Shown in pieces: positions 16,975 to 25,573 of a stretch of 64,000 bases of DNA. The DNA lies in NCBI RefSeq assembly GCF_002892835.1, contig NZ_PJMB01000001.1:558001-622000 (forward strand), given 5' to 3'. The notes under the pieces were generated by a model. It made no database searches. It had not been told where the DNA came from and saw nothing but the letters and a program-made list of their open reading frames with translations. Position numbers and translations under genes: made by a program. The DNA is from Arthrobacter sp. AFG7.2 (GTDB lineage: Bacteria; Actinomycetota; Actinomycetes; Actinomycetales; Micrococcaceae). The number at the start of each line of letters is the position of its first letter. Position 1 is the stretch's first letter.

Positions 16975-16980
16975 AGCCTA
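16975..16980 (-). promoter_or_regulatory. Leaderless-type -10 (TAGGCT) for the MaoC pair
   Basis: TAGGCT on the minus strand ends seven bases before the ATG at 16967, with no ribosome binding site between. Confidence 0.5.
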
Positions 16981-17020
16981 TCCTTGCCCTGCTTCCCGGG
17001 AGGTCTTGTACACGCTTGAT

Positions 17021-17036
17021 ATGATGGATTCATCAT
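17021..17036. promoter_or_regulatory. ArsR-type operator palindrome
   Basis: ATGATG and CATCAT bracket GATT, giving a 16-base palindrome with 14 of 16 positions symmetric. Flanking TTGAT (17016-17020) and ATCAA (17040-17044) extend the symmetry. It lies 27 bases before the ArsR gene and fits the 12-2-12-like operators of this family. Likely autoregulation of the arsR-sulP pair. Confidence 0.6.
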
Positions 17037-17063
17037 TTCATCAACCCGAGCAGGAGCATCCCC

Positions 17064-17444
17064 ATGCTGTCTTCCGCCCAGGCTCCGCTGTACGAGATCA
17101 AGGCCAACCTCTTCAAAGGACTCGCGCACCCGGCAAGAATCCGGATCCTGGAGCTCCTGGCTGCAGCTCCGCAGGAGACTGCCGCGGTGAGCTACCTGCT
17201 GGCCGAAACCGGACTTGAGGCCTCGCACCTCTCCCAGCACCTGGCCACTTTGCGGAAGCACAAAGTGGTGACCTCAGTACGCACTGCCAATGCTGTGACA
17301 TACCAGCTGGCACATCCCGGGATTTCCGAGCTCCTTGCCATCGCGCGGACCTTCCTCCTGGACAGCCTTGCCGGCTCGAACGAACAGCTCCGGCTGGCGC
17401 AGCAGCTGCCGGCCAGGCACCTGGCCGGCGGGGACATCCCGTGA
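17064..17444 (+). CDS. ArsR-family transcriptional regulator
   Basis: A 126-residue repressor with the ArsR winged helix: NLFKGLAHPARIRILELLAA, then ETGLEASHLSQHLATLRKHKVV as the recognition region. I see no CVC-type metal site in the recognition helix and no cysteine at all in the domain core, so it is unlikely to sense arsenic or cadmium through thiols. AGGAG precedes the ATG. The stop overlaps the GTG start of the SulP transporter, so it should regulate transport of the SulP substrate, acting at the palindrome upstream. Comparable ArsR-SulP pairs occur in other actinobacteria. Confidence 0.9.
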   Translation: MLSSAQAPLYEIKANLFKGLAHPARIRILELLAAAPQETAAVSYLLAETGLEASHLSQHLATLRKHKVVTSVRTANAVTYQLAHPGISELLAIARTFLLDSLAGSNEQLRLAQQLPARHLAGGDIP

Positions 17445-19126
17445 GCACAGGCCACGGTACGGGCACCCGTAAAGCCACCGGAAAGTCCGGCCGGTTCCTG
17501 CCTGCCCGGCAGGACTATGCCGGCCTCCGCAAAACCTGGCGGACCGACCTGCTGGCCGGAATCACCGTGGGCATCGTGGCGTTGCCGCTTGCCCTCGCCT
17601 TCGGCGTGAGTTCGGGAGTGGGGGCCGAAGCCGGACTCATCACGGCGATCGTCGCCGGCCTGGTGGCAGCCGTCATGGGCGGCTCCCCCGTACAGGTCTC
17701 CGGCCCCACCGGCGCCATGGTGGTTGTCCTCGCGCCGGTGGTGGCAGTCCACGGCCCGGCCAGTGTAGCTCCACTCTCACTAATGGCCGGCCTGCTGGTC
17801 TGCGTCCTGGGGTTCAGCGGACTGGGGCGGGCGGTCGCCTTCATCCCCTGGCCGGTGGTGGAAGGCTTCACCCTTGGAATTGCCGCCATCATCTTCCTCC
17901 AGCAGGTCCCGCTGGCCACCGGCACCTCCGGCGTCCCGGGGCACAACACGCTTGTTGCCGCTGTCGAGGCCGCTTCGGGCGCGCAGGTTCCCACGGTAGT
18001 GCTGACGCTCGCGCTCGTGGTGGGCGTCGCCGTCGTAATGGTCCTGGTGCAGAAGCTGTTCCGGGCCCTGCCGGCCAGCCTGCTCGCGGTTCTCCTCGCC
18101 ACAGCTGCAGCCGAACTGTTTGAGTTGGAGATCCCGAGGATCGGGCCGCTGCCGCACTCCCTTCCGGCACCGGCAGTGCCCGCCTTTGATGTGGCTTCAC
18201 TGGGCAGCCTGGCAATGCCTGCGGTGGCCATCGCCTGCCTCGCTGCCATTGAGTCCTTGCTCTCAGCCCGGGTTGCCGCGGGAATGACCGGGCCGGACGG
18301 CACCCCTACTGGGCCGTACAGCCCGGACCGGGAACTAACCGGCCAGGGCCTGGCGTCGATCGCTGCCGGGCTGTTCGGCGGGATGCCGGCCACCGGCGCC
18401 ATCGCACGTACCGCCGTCAACGTCCGCTCAGGGGCGAAAACGCGCCTTGCGGCCGTGGTCCATGCCCTGGTGCTGCTGGCGATTGTCTACCTTGCCGCGG
18501 GGATGGTCAGCCGCATTCCCTTGGCTGCCCTGGGCGGTGTCCTGATGGTCACTGCGGCGCGGATGGTGTCCGTTCGAACCGCCATGGCCATTCTCCGCTC
18601 CACCAGGTCCGACGCCACTGTCTTTGTCCTGACGGCAATCATCACAGTGGCCTTCGACCTGATCGTCGCCATCCAGATAGGGCTTGCCGCGGCCGCACTC
18701 TTCGCCCTGCGTACGTTTGCTTCGCTCAGCAGCGTGCAGCGCGAGGAGATTCCCGGGCCGCACACCGAGGGTGATGAGCACATCGCGGTCCTCCGGCTGG
18801 ACGGCGCCATGTTCTTTGGTGCCGCCGAACGGATCCTCCAGGAGATCAGCCAGGTCAAGGACGTCCAGGTGGCCATTATCAGGCTGTCCCAGCTGCGGAT
18901 GCTCGACGCCACCGGAGCGCATGCACTGGTGGAGGTGGTCTCAGCCCTGGAGCTGCGGGGCATCACCGTTTTGCTCAAGGGAGTCCGGCCGGACCACCTT
19001 GGCCTGGTCACAAATGTTGGGGTGATCCGTTCACTGCGGCACCACAAGCACCTTTTCGAGGACCTGGCCGATGCCGTGGAGCATGCCCGCAGCCACGTCC
19101 GGCGGAATGCCGCCTACCGCTTGTAG
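17441..19126 (+). CDS. SulP-family anion transporter with STAS domain
   Basis: A 561-residue membrane transporter. The N-terminal SulP signature covers WRTDLLAGITVGIVALPLALAFG and later SPVQVSGPTGAMVVV. About eleven hydrophobic segments follow, with EGFTLGIAAIIFLQQ and NVRSGAKTRLAA among the conserved loops. The last 110 residues form a STAS domain (HIAVLRLDGAMFFGAAERI, LDATGAHALVEVV). Members carry sulfate, bicarbonate or dicarboxylates; the substrate cannot be read from sequence. GTG at 17441 overlaps the ArsR stop. Its 3' end overlaps the convergent small membrane gene by 13 bases. Confidence 0.93.
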   Translation: MSTGHGTGTRKATGKSGRFLPARQDYAGLRKTWRTDLLAGITVGIVALPLALAFGVSSGVGAEAGLITAIVAGLVAAVMGGSPVQVSGPTGAMVVVLAPVVAVHGPASVAPLSLMAGLLVCVLGFSGLGRAVAFIPWPVVEGFTLGIAAIIFLQQVPLATGTSGVPGHNTLVAAVEAASGAQVPTVVLTLALVVGVAVVMVLVQKLFRALPASLLAVLLATAAAELFELEIPRIGPLPHSLPAPAVPAFDVASLGSLAMPAVAIACLAAIESLLSARVAAGMTGPDGTPTGPYSPDRELTGQGLASIAAGLFGGMPATGAIARTAVNVRSGAKTRLAAVVHALVLLAIVYLAAGMVSRIPLAALGGVLMVTAARMVSVRTAMAILRSTRSDATVFVLTAIITVAFDLIVAIQIGLAAAALFALRTFASLSSVQREEIPGPHTEGDEHIAVLRLDGAMFFGAAERILQEISQVKDVQVAIIRLSQLRMLDATGAHALVEVVSALELRGITVLLKGVRPDHLGLVTNVGVIRSLRHHKHLFEDLADAVEHARSHVRRNAAYRL

Positions 19127-19338
19127 CTTTTCCGGATTGCCTGGCCACGGACCACGATGCCCGCGATGTGCAGGACAAGGCCCAGGCCGATCAGCGGGAG
19201 CGAGGCGGTGGCAAGGCCGGCGTTGCCCGTGGTGTTGCCCACCAGGTTCAAGATGATGCCGACGGCGATGAGTCCCATCGCGCTGAAGACCAGGACTTTG
19301 TAGCGTGTTGGCGCGGTGGCCCAGAATTCGTTCAGCAC
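19114..19338 (-). CDS. Small two-helix membrane protein
   Basis: A 74-residue protein with two hydrophobic helices (about 15-35 and 45-65) and a basic C-terminus (RGQAIRKSYKR). The GTG start at 19338 follows TAGACT and six bases on the minus strand. No function is recognised. Conserved-looking length and codon bias support a real gene. It overlaps the SulP 3' end by 13 bases. Confidence 0.65.
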   Translation of the reverse strand: MLNEFWATAPTRYKVLVFSAMGLIAVGIILNLVGNTTGNAGLATASLPLIGLGLVLHIAGIVVRGQAIRKSYKR

Positions 19339-19344
19339 CCTGAA

Positions 19345-19350
19345 AGTCTA
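19345..19350 (-). promoter_or_regulatory. Leaderless-type -10 (TAGACT) for the 19338 gene
   Basis: Six bases separate TAGACT from the GTG start on the minus strand, the same hexamer and spacing as before thyA. Confidence 0.5.
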
Positions 19351-19360
19351 CCGGGCAACC

Positions 19361-20311
19361 TTAGAACAGCGACTCCTGCACAGCCGGAACCTCACTGGAA
19401 TGCTCACCCAGTTCGACGGTCCGGCCTTTGAGCTGGCCGAGGTCCACCACGAACTCCAGGTCGGAGTGGTCAAGCCTGACAAGCACGAAGCTTCCGCAGG
19501 CGGACCGGATGGTGAAGCCGTGGGAGCCGGAGGCCAGCCCGTGGGGGTAGGCGTGCCGGGCCGTGGCGGTGCACAGCCGGGCTGCCAGCCGGGGCCGGTT
19601 CCAGCCTTCGTGCACTATCTCGAAACCGTCCTCGGCCGCGGTGGACAGGATGCGCCGGGCATCGGCGGCCAGTTCCGCGTTACGTGCCGTGATCCGGCCG
19701 GCCGGTGCCGGGGCTGCCAGTGCCGCCGCCTTGGCGGCGGCACGCACCTGCTGCGGAAGCCCGCCGTCGCGCGTCACCAGGTCTTCGAGGACCCGCACGA
19801 CCCGCCCGTCCCCGGCACGCGCCACGTAGCTGGCAGCCACGGCGCCCTGCTCGGCGAGCCGCTGCCACTTTCGAAGGTCCGACGCTGTTCCCACCTTGCT
19901 CACCCCGCTGGCGAAGGTGGCCACGTAAAGCCAGTGCTGCTGCATCAGGTAGCTGCGCAGGCCGGGCGGAACACCGCCGCCCCGGTGGAAGTCGTGCATC
20001 AGCCGGAAGTCGTCCGCCACGAAGCACCGCTCGCATTGGTGTCCCCGCACTGCCGGAGCGTGACCGACACACAGCACATGGTCCCGATGGGCGGGGCCGT
20101 GCACCCGGTGGTGGCCCAGGCAGGACTTGCCCTCGGCGGCGAGCCGGAAACCCAGGCGGGTGCCGTCGTCGAGCGTTGTTTCCAGGAAGGTGCCGTCCGG
20201 AGCCTGCAGCCGCAGCACCGGCGCTGTGGCCGGCGGCGCAGGCCAAAAGACCCCGTGGACCAGATAGTGCGTATCGGTCACGGGGTCTCCTGAAGCGAAA
20301 AGTGCGGGCAC
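19361..20311 (-). CDS. DUF2797 family protein
   Basis: A 316-residue cytosolic protein. It has CERCFVADDFRLMHDFHR, part of a possible Cys/His metal site with the earlier CLGH and CVGH motifs. The DUF2797 core follows: HWLYVATFASGVSKVGTASDLRKWQRLAEQGA (shown in two parts by the family as the YLA-F-KVGT-R-EQGA signature). That core resembles a GIY-YIG-like nuclease fold, but no activity has been established to my knowledge. It overlaps the end of the upstream CitE-like gene by one base, so the two are cotranscribed. Confidence 0.82.
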   Translation of the reverse strand: MPALFASGDPVTDTHYLVHGVFWPAPPATAPVLRLQAPDGTFLETTLDDGTRLGFRLAAEGKSCLGHHRVHGPAHRDHVLCVGHAPAVRGHQCERCFVADDFRLMHDFHRGGGVPPGLRSYLMQQHWLYVATFASGVSKVGTASDLRKWQRLAEQGAVAASYVARAGDGRVVRVLEDLVTRDGGLPQQVRAAAKAAALAAPAPAGRITARNAELAADARRILSTAAEDGFEIVHEGWNRPRLAARLCTATARHAYPHGLASGSHGFTIRSACGSFVLVRLDHSDLEFVVDLGQLKGRTVELGEHSSEVPAVQESLF

Positions 20312-21174
20312 TACAGCGCGGGCTGCACCCCAAAGGCTACCGCGAGCTTCATGATCTTTTCCGCGCGGCCCAGGCGGGGAAGGTCGGAGCCGTCGCGGAT
20401 AACGCGGCCGTTGGCTTCGAAGTCAGCCATGAAATCCGTGGCCCAGGCGACGTCTGACGGGGTGGGGCTGATGACCTCGTTGATGACGGGGGTCTGGTCA
20501 ATGGCCAGGCAGAGCTTGCCGGTCATGCCCATCATCACCGTGATGCCGGTCTGTTCGCGAAGGATGGGATGGTTCGTGCCAACAGTGGGACCGTCGATGG
20601 GGCCCGGGAGGTTGCCCACGCGGCTGGCGACCACGAGCTTGGCGCGCGGGTAGGCCATGGCTTCCGGGGTGGCGGCCATGCCGGTGTCGCGGCGGAAGTC
20701 GCCGGAGCCGAAGGCCAGGCGGAAGGCGCCCTGGGCCTTGGCGATCTGGTTGGCTTCCTCGATCCCGAGGGCTGATTCCACCAGCGGGATGACAGGGGTC
20801 TTGCCGTCCATGCGGTGGAAACTCTCGGTTACCTGGTCCGCGGATTCGGTCTTGGCGAGCATGACGCCCAGCAGGCCCGGGGTGCCGCGAAGACCGGCCA
20901 GGTCATCAGCCCAGAACGCGCTGGTGGCGTCGTTGATCCGGACCCAGGCTTTGCCGCCGGCAGTCAGCCAATCCACCACGTTGCCCCGTGCCTGGTCCTT
21001 CTGCGAGGGATCCACGGCATCTTCAATATCCAGGATGATCGAGTCGGCCCGGGACACTGCCGACTGGTCGAAAAGCTCCGTCTTCATGGCGTTAACGAGG
21101 AGCCATGAGCGGGCGATCTCTGCTGGGATATTGCGTTCCGGCCTTACGGTCTCGGTGGCGATGGTAGACGTCAT
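20311..21174 (-). CDS. CoA ester lyase, CitE/HpcH-like
   Basis: A 287-residue TIM-barrel enzyme of the HpcH/HpaI and CitE group. The family signature SIILDIEDAVDPSQKDQAR near residue 55 carries the acidic residues for Mg2+ binding, and VIPLVESALGIEEA follows near 135. Stand-alone CitE-like proteins cleave or form beta-hydroxy-acyl-CoA esters such as citramalyl-CoA or malyl-CoA; no citF or citD is present, so it is not a citrate lyase complex. Start ATG 21174 follows TACGGT and six bases on the minus strand. Confidence 0.9.
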   Translation of the reverse strand: MTSTIATETVRPERNIPAEIARSWLLVNAMKTELFDQSAVSRADSIILDIEDAVDPSQKDQARGNVVDWLTAGGKAWVRINDATSAFWADDLAGLRGTPGLLGVMLAKTESADQVTESFHRMDGKTPVIPLVESALGIEEANQIAKAQGAFRLAFGSGDFRRDTGMAATPEAMAYPRAKLVVASRVGNLPGPIDGPTVGTNHPILREQTGITVMMGMTGKLCLAIDQTPVINEVISPTPSDVAWATDFMADFEANGRVIRDGSDLPRLGRAEKIMKLAVAFGVQPAL

Positions 21175-21180
21175 GTATCT

Positions 21181-21186
21181 ACCGTA
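21181..21186 (-). promoter_or_regulatory. Leaderless-type -10 (TACGGT) for the CitE-like gene
   Basis: Six-base spacing to the ATG at 21174 on the minus strand; no Shine-Dalgarno sequence. Confidence 0.5.
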
Positions 21187-21341
21187 TCCGCCCGGCAAGG
21201 GGCTTGGCGCAGAAAACGTCCAGCTTGTGAGGTTCAATACGAACTAAACGCGATATGACTGCAGCCGGCCCGCGATGCAGGTGGCAGCGGGCGCCGTTCC
21301 AGCCTGCGAAACGGCACCCGCCACCACTTGATGGGGATGGG

Positions 21342-22283
21342 TCAGGGGATGTTGCTGCCTCGGGCCGTCACCCAGAGCCTGTACCAGTCCGCGCGTGACA
21401 TGGTTTGGGCCACGCGGCCGGCGTCTGCACAGGCACGGATCCGGCCGGGGTTGACGGTCCCGATCACCGGGGCGATGCCCGCCGGGTGCTTCATCAGCCA
21501 CCCCAGCAGGACCGACTCCCCTGTGCTGCCGTAGGCCGCGGCCAGTTCCGCCACGAGTTCCGCTGTGGCAGCCTCGGCGGACGTGGGGCTGTCCGCTTCC
21601 GCGCCCGTGTACAGGCCTTTGGCGAGTGAGCCGTACGCCTGCAGTGTGATGGAGTTGCGGACGCAGTACTCGAGCGTGCCGTGCGGGAAGCTGTAGTCCA
21701 GGTGCCCGGCGTGGTTGACCAGCACCTGGCTTTCCAGCCACGCCCGCTTGAGCAGGCTCATTTCCAGCTGGTTCGCCACCACCGGGGTTTCCAGCCGGTC
21801 CTGCAGCGCCTCGATCTGCGCACCGGACATGTTGGACACGCCGAGCTGCCGGACCTTGCCTTCTGCCATCAGCTGCCCGACGGCGGCGGCCACCTCCGCA
21901 GGGTCGGCGAGGGGGTCGGGGCGGTGCAGCAGGAGGATGTCCACATAGTCGGTGCGGAGCCGTTTCAGGCTTTCGTTGACGCGCTCGAGGATGGCTTCGC
22001 GGCTGAGGTCGTAGTGAGTCTGCAGGCCCCGTTCATTGAGCCGGATGCCGCACTTGGTCTGCAGCCGGATCCGGTCCCGAAGCCCCGGCGTGGCTGCCAG
22101 CACCTCGCCGAAGACAGCCTCCGACTTGCCGTTGCGGTAGATGTCAGCGTGGTCAAACAGGGTGATGCCTGCCGCCAGGGCTGCCTCGACGGCGCCAGCG
22201 GCCTGGTCCACATGCTCACCTGCATGCGGTTCGTCGGACCAACTGCCGCCCAGGCCCATGCACCCGTAGATGAGTTCCTGCAT
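21342..22283 (-). CDS. Aldo/keto reductase, YdhF-like
   Basis: A 313-residue NAD(P)H-dependent oxidoreductase of the COG4989 group. The catalytic Asp and Tyr lie in ITLFDHADIYRNGKSEAVFGEVL, the Lys in RIRLQTKCGIR, and the His in YVDILLLHRPDPLADPAEVA. The end has PVIGTVNPGRIRACAD for cofactor phosphate binding. The ATG at 22283 is 31 bases downstream of the alpha-glucosidase stop on the same strand. This suggests cotranscription and perhaps reduction of a sugar-derived aldehyde or ketone, which is an inference. Confidence 0.9.
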   Translation of the reverse strand: MQELIYGCMGLGGSWSDEPHAGEHVDQAAGAVEAALAAGITLFDHADIYRNGKSEAVFGEVLAATPGLRDRIRLQTKCGIRLNERGLQTHYDLSREAILERVNESLKRLRTDYVDILLLHRPDPLADPAEVAAAVGQLMAEGKVRQLGVSNMSGAQIEALQDRLETPVVANQLEMSLLKRAWLESQVLVNHAGHLDYSFPHGTLEYCVRNSITLQAYGSLAKGLYTGAEADSPTSAEAATAELVAELAAAYGSTGESVLLGWLMKHPAGIAPVIGTVNPGRIRACADAGRVAQTMSRADWYRLWVTARGSNIP

Positions 22284-22314
22284 CAGTGGACCCGGCTTCC
22301 GCCGGCTTCCCGCA

Positions 22315-24027
22315 TCAGCGCAGCCACGCGGTGGTGTTGGCGGACAGCTTGCCGTCCTTGAGGGGGGCGCTGCTGACCAGCACCTTCCCGGCGGGAAGGT
22401 CGACGGCGGTGTCCCCGAAGTTGGTGACTGACTGCCATCCGTTGGGGCGGCGGAAGTGCAGGACGTCCTGTGCACCTGTTTCGACCCATTCCAGTTCCTC
22501 GTCGGTCATCAGTTCGCGGCGGAGCTTCAGGGCCTTCCGGTACAGCTCCAAGGTGGAGCCGTCCGTCCCGTTCTGCGCCTCGACGGCGTACTTGCTGAAC
22601 CAGTCCGGCTGCGGCAGGTGCGCGCCGCCGTCGCCGAAGCCGAAGGAGGTTCCCTCCACCTTCCAAGGCAGCGGGACGCGGCAGCCGTCCCGGCCGATCT
22701 CCACGCCCTTGTTGCGGAAGAAGGAGGGGTCCTGCCGCTCGGACTCCGGGATGTCCGCCACTTCCTGGAGGCCCAGCTCCTCGCCCTGGTACAGGTAGGC
22801 GGAGCCCGGCACGGCGAGCATCAGCAGTGTGGCGGCACGGGCACGGCGTTCACCGAGCTCCACGTCCAGTTCCTCCTTGGGGCCGCCGGCCAGCAGCCAC
22901 TCCTTGCCGTCCTGGCCCTTTGTGCCTGCTTTGCCCTTGGAAACCTGGGGCAGGCCGTAGCGGGTGGCATGGCGCACCACGTCATGGTTCGAGAAAACCC
23001 ACGTGGAGGAAGCTCCCGTTGCAGCAGCCTCAGCAAGGTTGCGGGTGATGATCTCCCTGTACTCGGCGGCATCAAAGTCGGCCTGCAGCAGGTCGAAGTT
23101 GAAGGCCTGGCCCAGCCCCTGCGGGCTGGCGTAGCGGGCGCGGCGGGTGGCGTGGACCCAGGCTTCCGCAACGGCGGTGCGCGGCGGGTTGTATTCGTTG
23201 AACACCTCGCGCCACTCGGCATAGATCTCGTGGACTTCGTCGCGGTCCCAGAAGGGGTGGGTGCCGTCGTCGAACCCGTCCGTGCCCGTGTTCGCTGCGC
23301 TGAGTTCCAGCTTGGACAGCAGCGGCTCGGTAAGGTCCTTGGTGAGGGCGTGGGCCACGTCCACGCGGAACCCGTCAACGCCCCGGTCCGACCAGAAGCG
23401 CAGGGTCTTCAGGAAGTCCTCGCGGATTTCGCGGTTGGACCAGTTCAGGTCCGGCTGCTCCTTGGCGAAGATGTGCATGTACCACTGGCCAGGGGTGCCG
23501 TCCGGTTCGGTAATGCGCTCCCAGGCGGGGCCGCCGAAGACGGAGTCCCAGTCCGACGGCGGGAACTCGCCATTGGGGCCCTTGCCGTCACGGAAGATGT
23601 AGCGGTCGCGGGCCGGGGAATCCTTGGGCGAGGCGAGGGCTTCCTTGAACCACTCGTGCCGGTCCGAGGAGTGGTTGGGCACGATATCCGCAATCAGCTT
23701 GATGCCGGCCTCATGCAGGGCTGCGGCCATCTCGTCAAAGTCCTCCAGGGTGCCCAGTTTCGGGTCGACGTCCCGGTAATCGTCCACGTCATAGCCGCCG
23801 TCTGCGAGCGCCGAAGGATAGAACGGGCTCAGCCAGACGGCGTCGATCCCCAGCGACTTCAAGTACGGGACCTTGGCGGTGATGCCTTTCAGGTCACCGA
23901 TGCCGTCACCGTTGGAGTCCGCGAAGCTGCGCGGATAGATCTGGTAGACAGCGGCCTGGCGCCACCAGTTCGGATCGGCCAGACGGTCGGAATCGGACAG
24001 GGTTGCCAAGGTGGCGGTGGTGGACAA
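22315..24027 (-). CDS. GH13 alpha-glucosidase (oligo-1,6-glucosidase type)
   Basis: A 570-residue cytosolic glycoside hydrolase without a signal peptide. GH13 regions are in order: WWRQAAVYQIYPRSFADSNGDG at the N-terminus, ADIVPNHSSDRHEWF, GFRVDVAHAL with the nucleophile Asp, AVAEAWV with the acid Glu, and FSNHDVVRH with the transition-state Asp. It should release glucose from small alpha-1,4 or alpha-1,6 glucosides or sucrose. The start appears to be TTG at 24027, seven bases after AAGGA. No sugar transporter is adjacent. Confidence 0.93.
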   Translation of the reverse strand: MSTTATLATLSDSDRLADPNWWRQAAVYQIYPRSFADSNGDGIGDLKGITAKVPYLKSLGIDAVWLSPFYPSALADGGYDVDDYRDVDPKLGTLEDFDEMAAALHEAGIKLIADIVPNHSSDRHEWFKEALASPKDSPARDRYIFRDGKGPNGEFPPSDWDSVFGGPAWERITEPDGTPGQWYMHIFAKEQPDLNWSNREIREDFLKTLRFWSDRGVDGFRVDVAHALTKDLTEPLLSKLELSAANTGTDGFDDGTHPFWDRDEVHEIYAEWREVFNEYNPPRTAVAEAWVHATRRARYASPQGLGQAFNFDLLQADFDAAEYREIITRNLAEAAATGASSTWVFSNHDVVRHATRYGLPQVSKGKAGTKGQDGKEWLLAGGPKEELDVELGERRARAATLLMLAVPGSAYLYQGEELGLQEVADIPESERQDPSFFRNKGVEIGRDGCRVPLPWKVEGTSFGFGDGGAHLPQPDWFSKYAVEAQNGTDGSTLELYRKALKLRRELMTDEELEWVETGAQDVLHFRRPNGWQSVTNFGDTAVDLPAGKVLVSSAPLKDGKLSANTTAWLR

Positions 24028-24056
24028 GGGATGTTCCTTTTCTTCTTGTCGACTAC

Positions 24057-24075
24057 ATTTATTTTGAACCTAAAT
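24057..24075. promoter_or_regulatory. AT-rich inverted repeat upstream of alpha-glucosidase
   Basis: ATTTA (24057-24061) and TAAAT (24071-24075) lie in a notably AT-rich patch within a GC-rich genome, 30 bases before the alpha-glucosidase start. This is a plausible sugar-responsive operator overlapping the promoter. No regulator is linked. Confidence 0.4.
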
Positions 24076-24241
24076 TTAGTTGCCCCAACATTATCTGGTG
24101 CGGCGAGCAGAAAGGTCAACAGCACGCCTGAATGTCCGCCTGGAACGCCTGGGACTGGATGTCGGCTACGCGAAAGGGACAGTGGTGGTCGCGGGTGTGC
24201 AGGCGCCACAGCGGGAAGGCTGAGCCGGCCCGGCCTGGCCG

Positions 24242-24892
24242 CTACGGCTGCAGCGCTGCGGCGATAGGCAGGGTGCCGTCGCAGAACTCGATGGTCTTGC
24301 CGGCGGTTTCCGGCAGGTCCAGCACTGCCGCGGCAACAATGGCGGTGTTGCTCCGGGAAGTTTCCCGGCTTCCCTCCGGTGAGGGGTCGACGTCGATCAA
24401 CCCGCTGCCCGGTTTGTCCGTCAACGCCCCTGGACCCAGGATGGTCCAGGCCAGGTTACTGCCGCGAAGATAGTCGTCGGCTGCGGCCTTTGCCTCGGCG
24501 TAGGCAAAGAAGCCGTTGTCCTCCGGCACGCCATGGTCCTTGCCCGCACCAAGGTAGGACACCATAACGTAGCGCTGTACCCCTGCCTGAACGGCGGCAT
24601 CCATCGAGCGGATGGCGGCGTCCCGGTCCACTGCGTACGTGCGTTCCGGGTTTCCGCCGCCTGCCCCGGCGGACCAGACCACAGCGTCGTGGTCCTTCAA
24701 CACACCGGCGATTTCCGCCGTCGTCGCATTTTCCACGTCGAGGACCGACGGCGTTGCGCCGGTTCCTGCGACGTCGTCAGCATGGTCAGGGTTGCGGATG
24801 AACGAGGTGACGCTGTGGCCCTCGTCGGCGAGGAGGCTGGACAGGTGAAGGGCCACTTTGCCGTGGCCGCCAATGATTGCGATTCGGGTCAT
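24242..24892 (-). CDS. NAD(P)-binding atypical SDR (YwnB/NmrA-like)
   Basis: A 216-residue protein with an N-terminal Rossmann motif IAIIGGHGKVALHLSSLL, typical of NAD(P)H-binding proteins of the NmrA-like or BVR-B-like group. YVMVSYLGAGKDHG and FFAYAEAKAAADDYLR follow, carrying a Tyr-x3-Lys-like pair, then LAWTILGPGAL. Such proteins act as reductases or redox sensors; the substrate is unknown. The ATG is preceded on the minus strand by CAGAAT and six bases, a weaker version of the leaderless pattern. Confidence 0.87.
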   Translation of the reverse strand: MTRIAIIGGHGKVALHLSSLLADEGHSVTSFIRNPDHADDVAGTGATPSVLDVENATTAEIAGVLKDHDAVVWSAGAGGGNPERTYAVDRDAAIRSMDAAVQAGVQRYVMVSYLGAGKDHGVPEDNGFFAYAEAKAAADDYLRGSNLAWTILGPGALTDKPGSGLIDVDPSPEGSRETSRSNTAIVAAAVLDLPETAGKTIEFCDGTLPIAAALQP

Positions 24893-24955
24893 GGCCCTAT
24901 TCTGCTCCCCCGGCCCGACAAAGCCACACCACGGGCGCGCCGTCCACTGACGGGA

Positions 24956-25513
24956 TCAGTCGAGGATGCGGTATCGGAGGTACATCACGCCGTTGCGGAA
25001 CCTGCGCTCGTCGAGGAGATCCAGTCGCAAGCCCAGCCCATCGGGAAGGAAGCGCAGTCCGCCTCCCACCGCCACGGGGTTGAGGAAGATCCGGCATTCA
25101 TCGACCAGCCCTGCCCTCAGGGCCGCACCGGCGAGGGTCGCTCCACCGATGCCGATGCTGGCGGTGGCGTTCTCCTTCAATTGCCTGACGGCGACGGGAT
25201 CGAAGGAGCGCTGAAGTGTTGTCCGGGCCGCTGGCGGTGCCTCCAAGCTTCCGGAATAGACAATCTTGTCGGCTGCCCGCCAGATCCGGCCGTAGTCCTG
25301 GATGACCGGCGGATCGGCCGCACTGCCCAGCGTTTCCCACGCCTGCATGACCTCGTACATACGCCGCCCCAGCAGGTAAGTTCCGACGTCGCGTTCCGTG
25401 TCATTGACGAAGGCATGGACTTCTTCGTCCGGAGCGCTCCAGTCGAAGTTGCCGTTCCGGTCCGCAACGTAACCGTCAAGGGACGTGATGCCGGTGTAGA
25501 TGAGCTCAGCCAT
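24956..25513 (-). CDS. Dihydrofolate-reductase-like (RibD C-terminal) protein
   Basis: A 185-residue protein of the RibD C-terminal / DHFR-like fold: ELIYTGITSLDGYVADRNGNFDWS at the start and YLLGRRMYEVMQAWET, then ASIGIGGATLAGAALRAGLVDECRIFLNPV. This family is widespread in soil actinobacteria, with mostly unknown substrates. It is distinct from folA at 6.97 kb and lacks a deaminase domain. A role in pterin or flavin-like reductions is only a guess. Single gene, weak CAGAAT element before the ATG. Confidence 0.85.
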   Translation of the reverse strand: MAELIYTGITSLDGYVADRNGNFDWSAPDEEVHAFVNDTERDVGTYLLGRRMYEVMQAWETLGSAADPPVIQDYGRIWRAADKIVYSGSLEAPPAARTTLQRSFDPVAVRQLKENATASIGIGGATLAGAALRAGLVDECRIFLNPVAVGGGLRFLPDGLGLRLDLLDERRFRNGVMYLRYRILD

Positions 25514-25573
25514 GGGCCCATTCTGCCTGTGGCGCCGGCCGTTTGGCGCTGTTTTGTGATTCCGTGGAAGGCT

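Noticed and set aside
22456..24267. 603-codon open frame antisense to the alpha-glucosidase
   Set aside because: The GH13 motifs on the minus strand are unmistakable; the antisense product shows no motifs.
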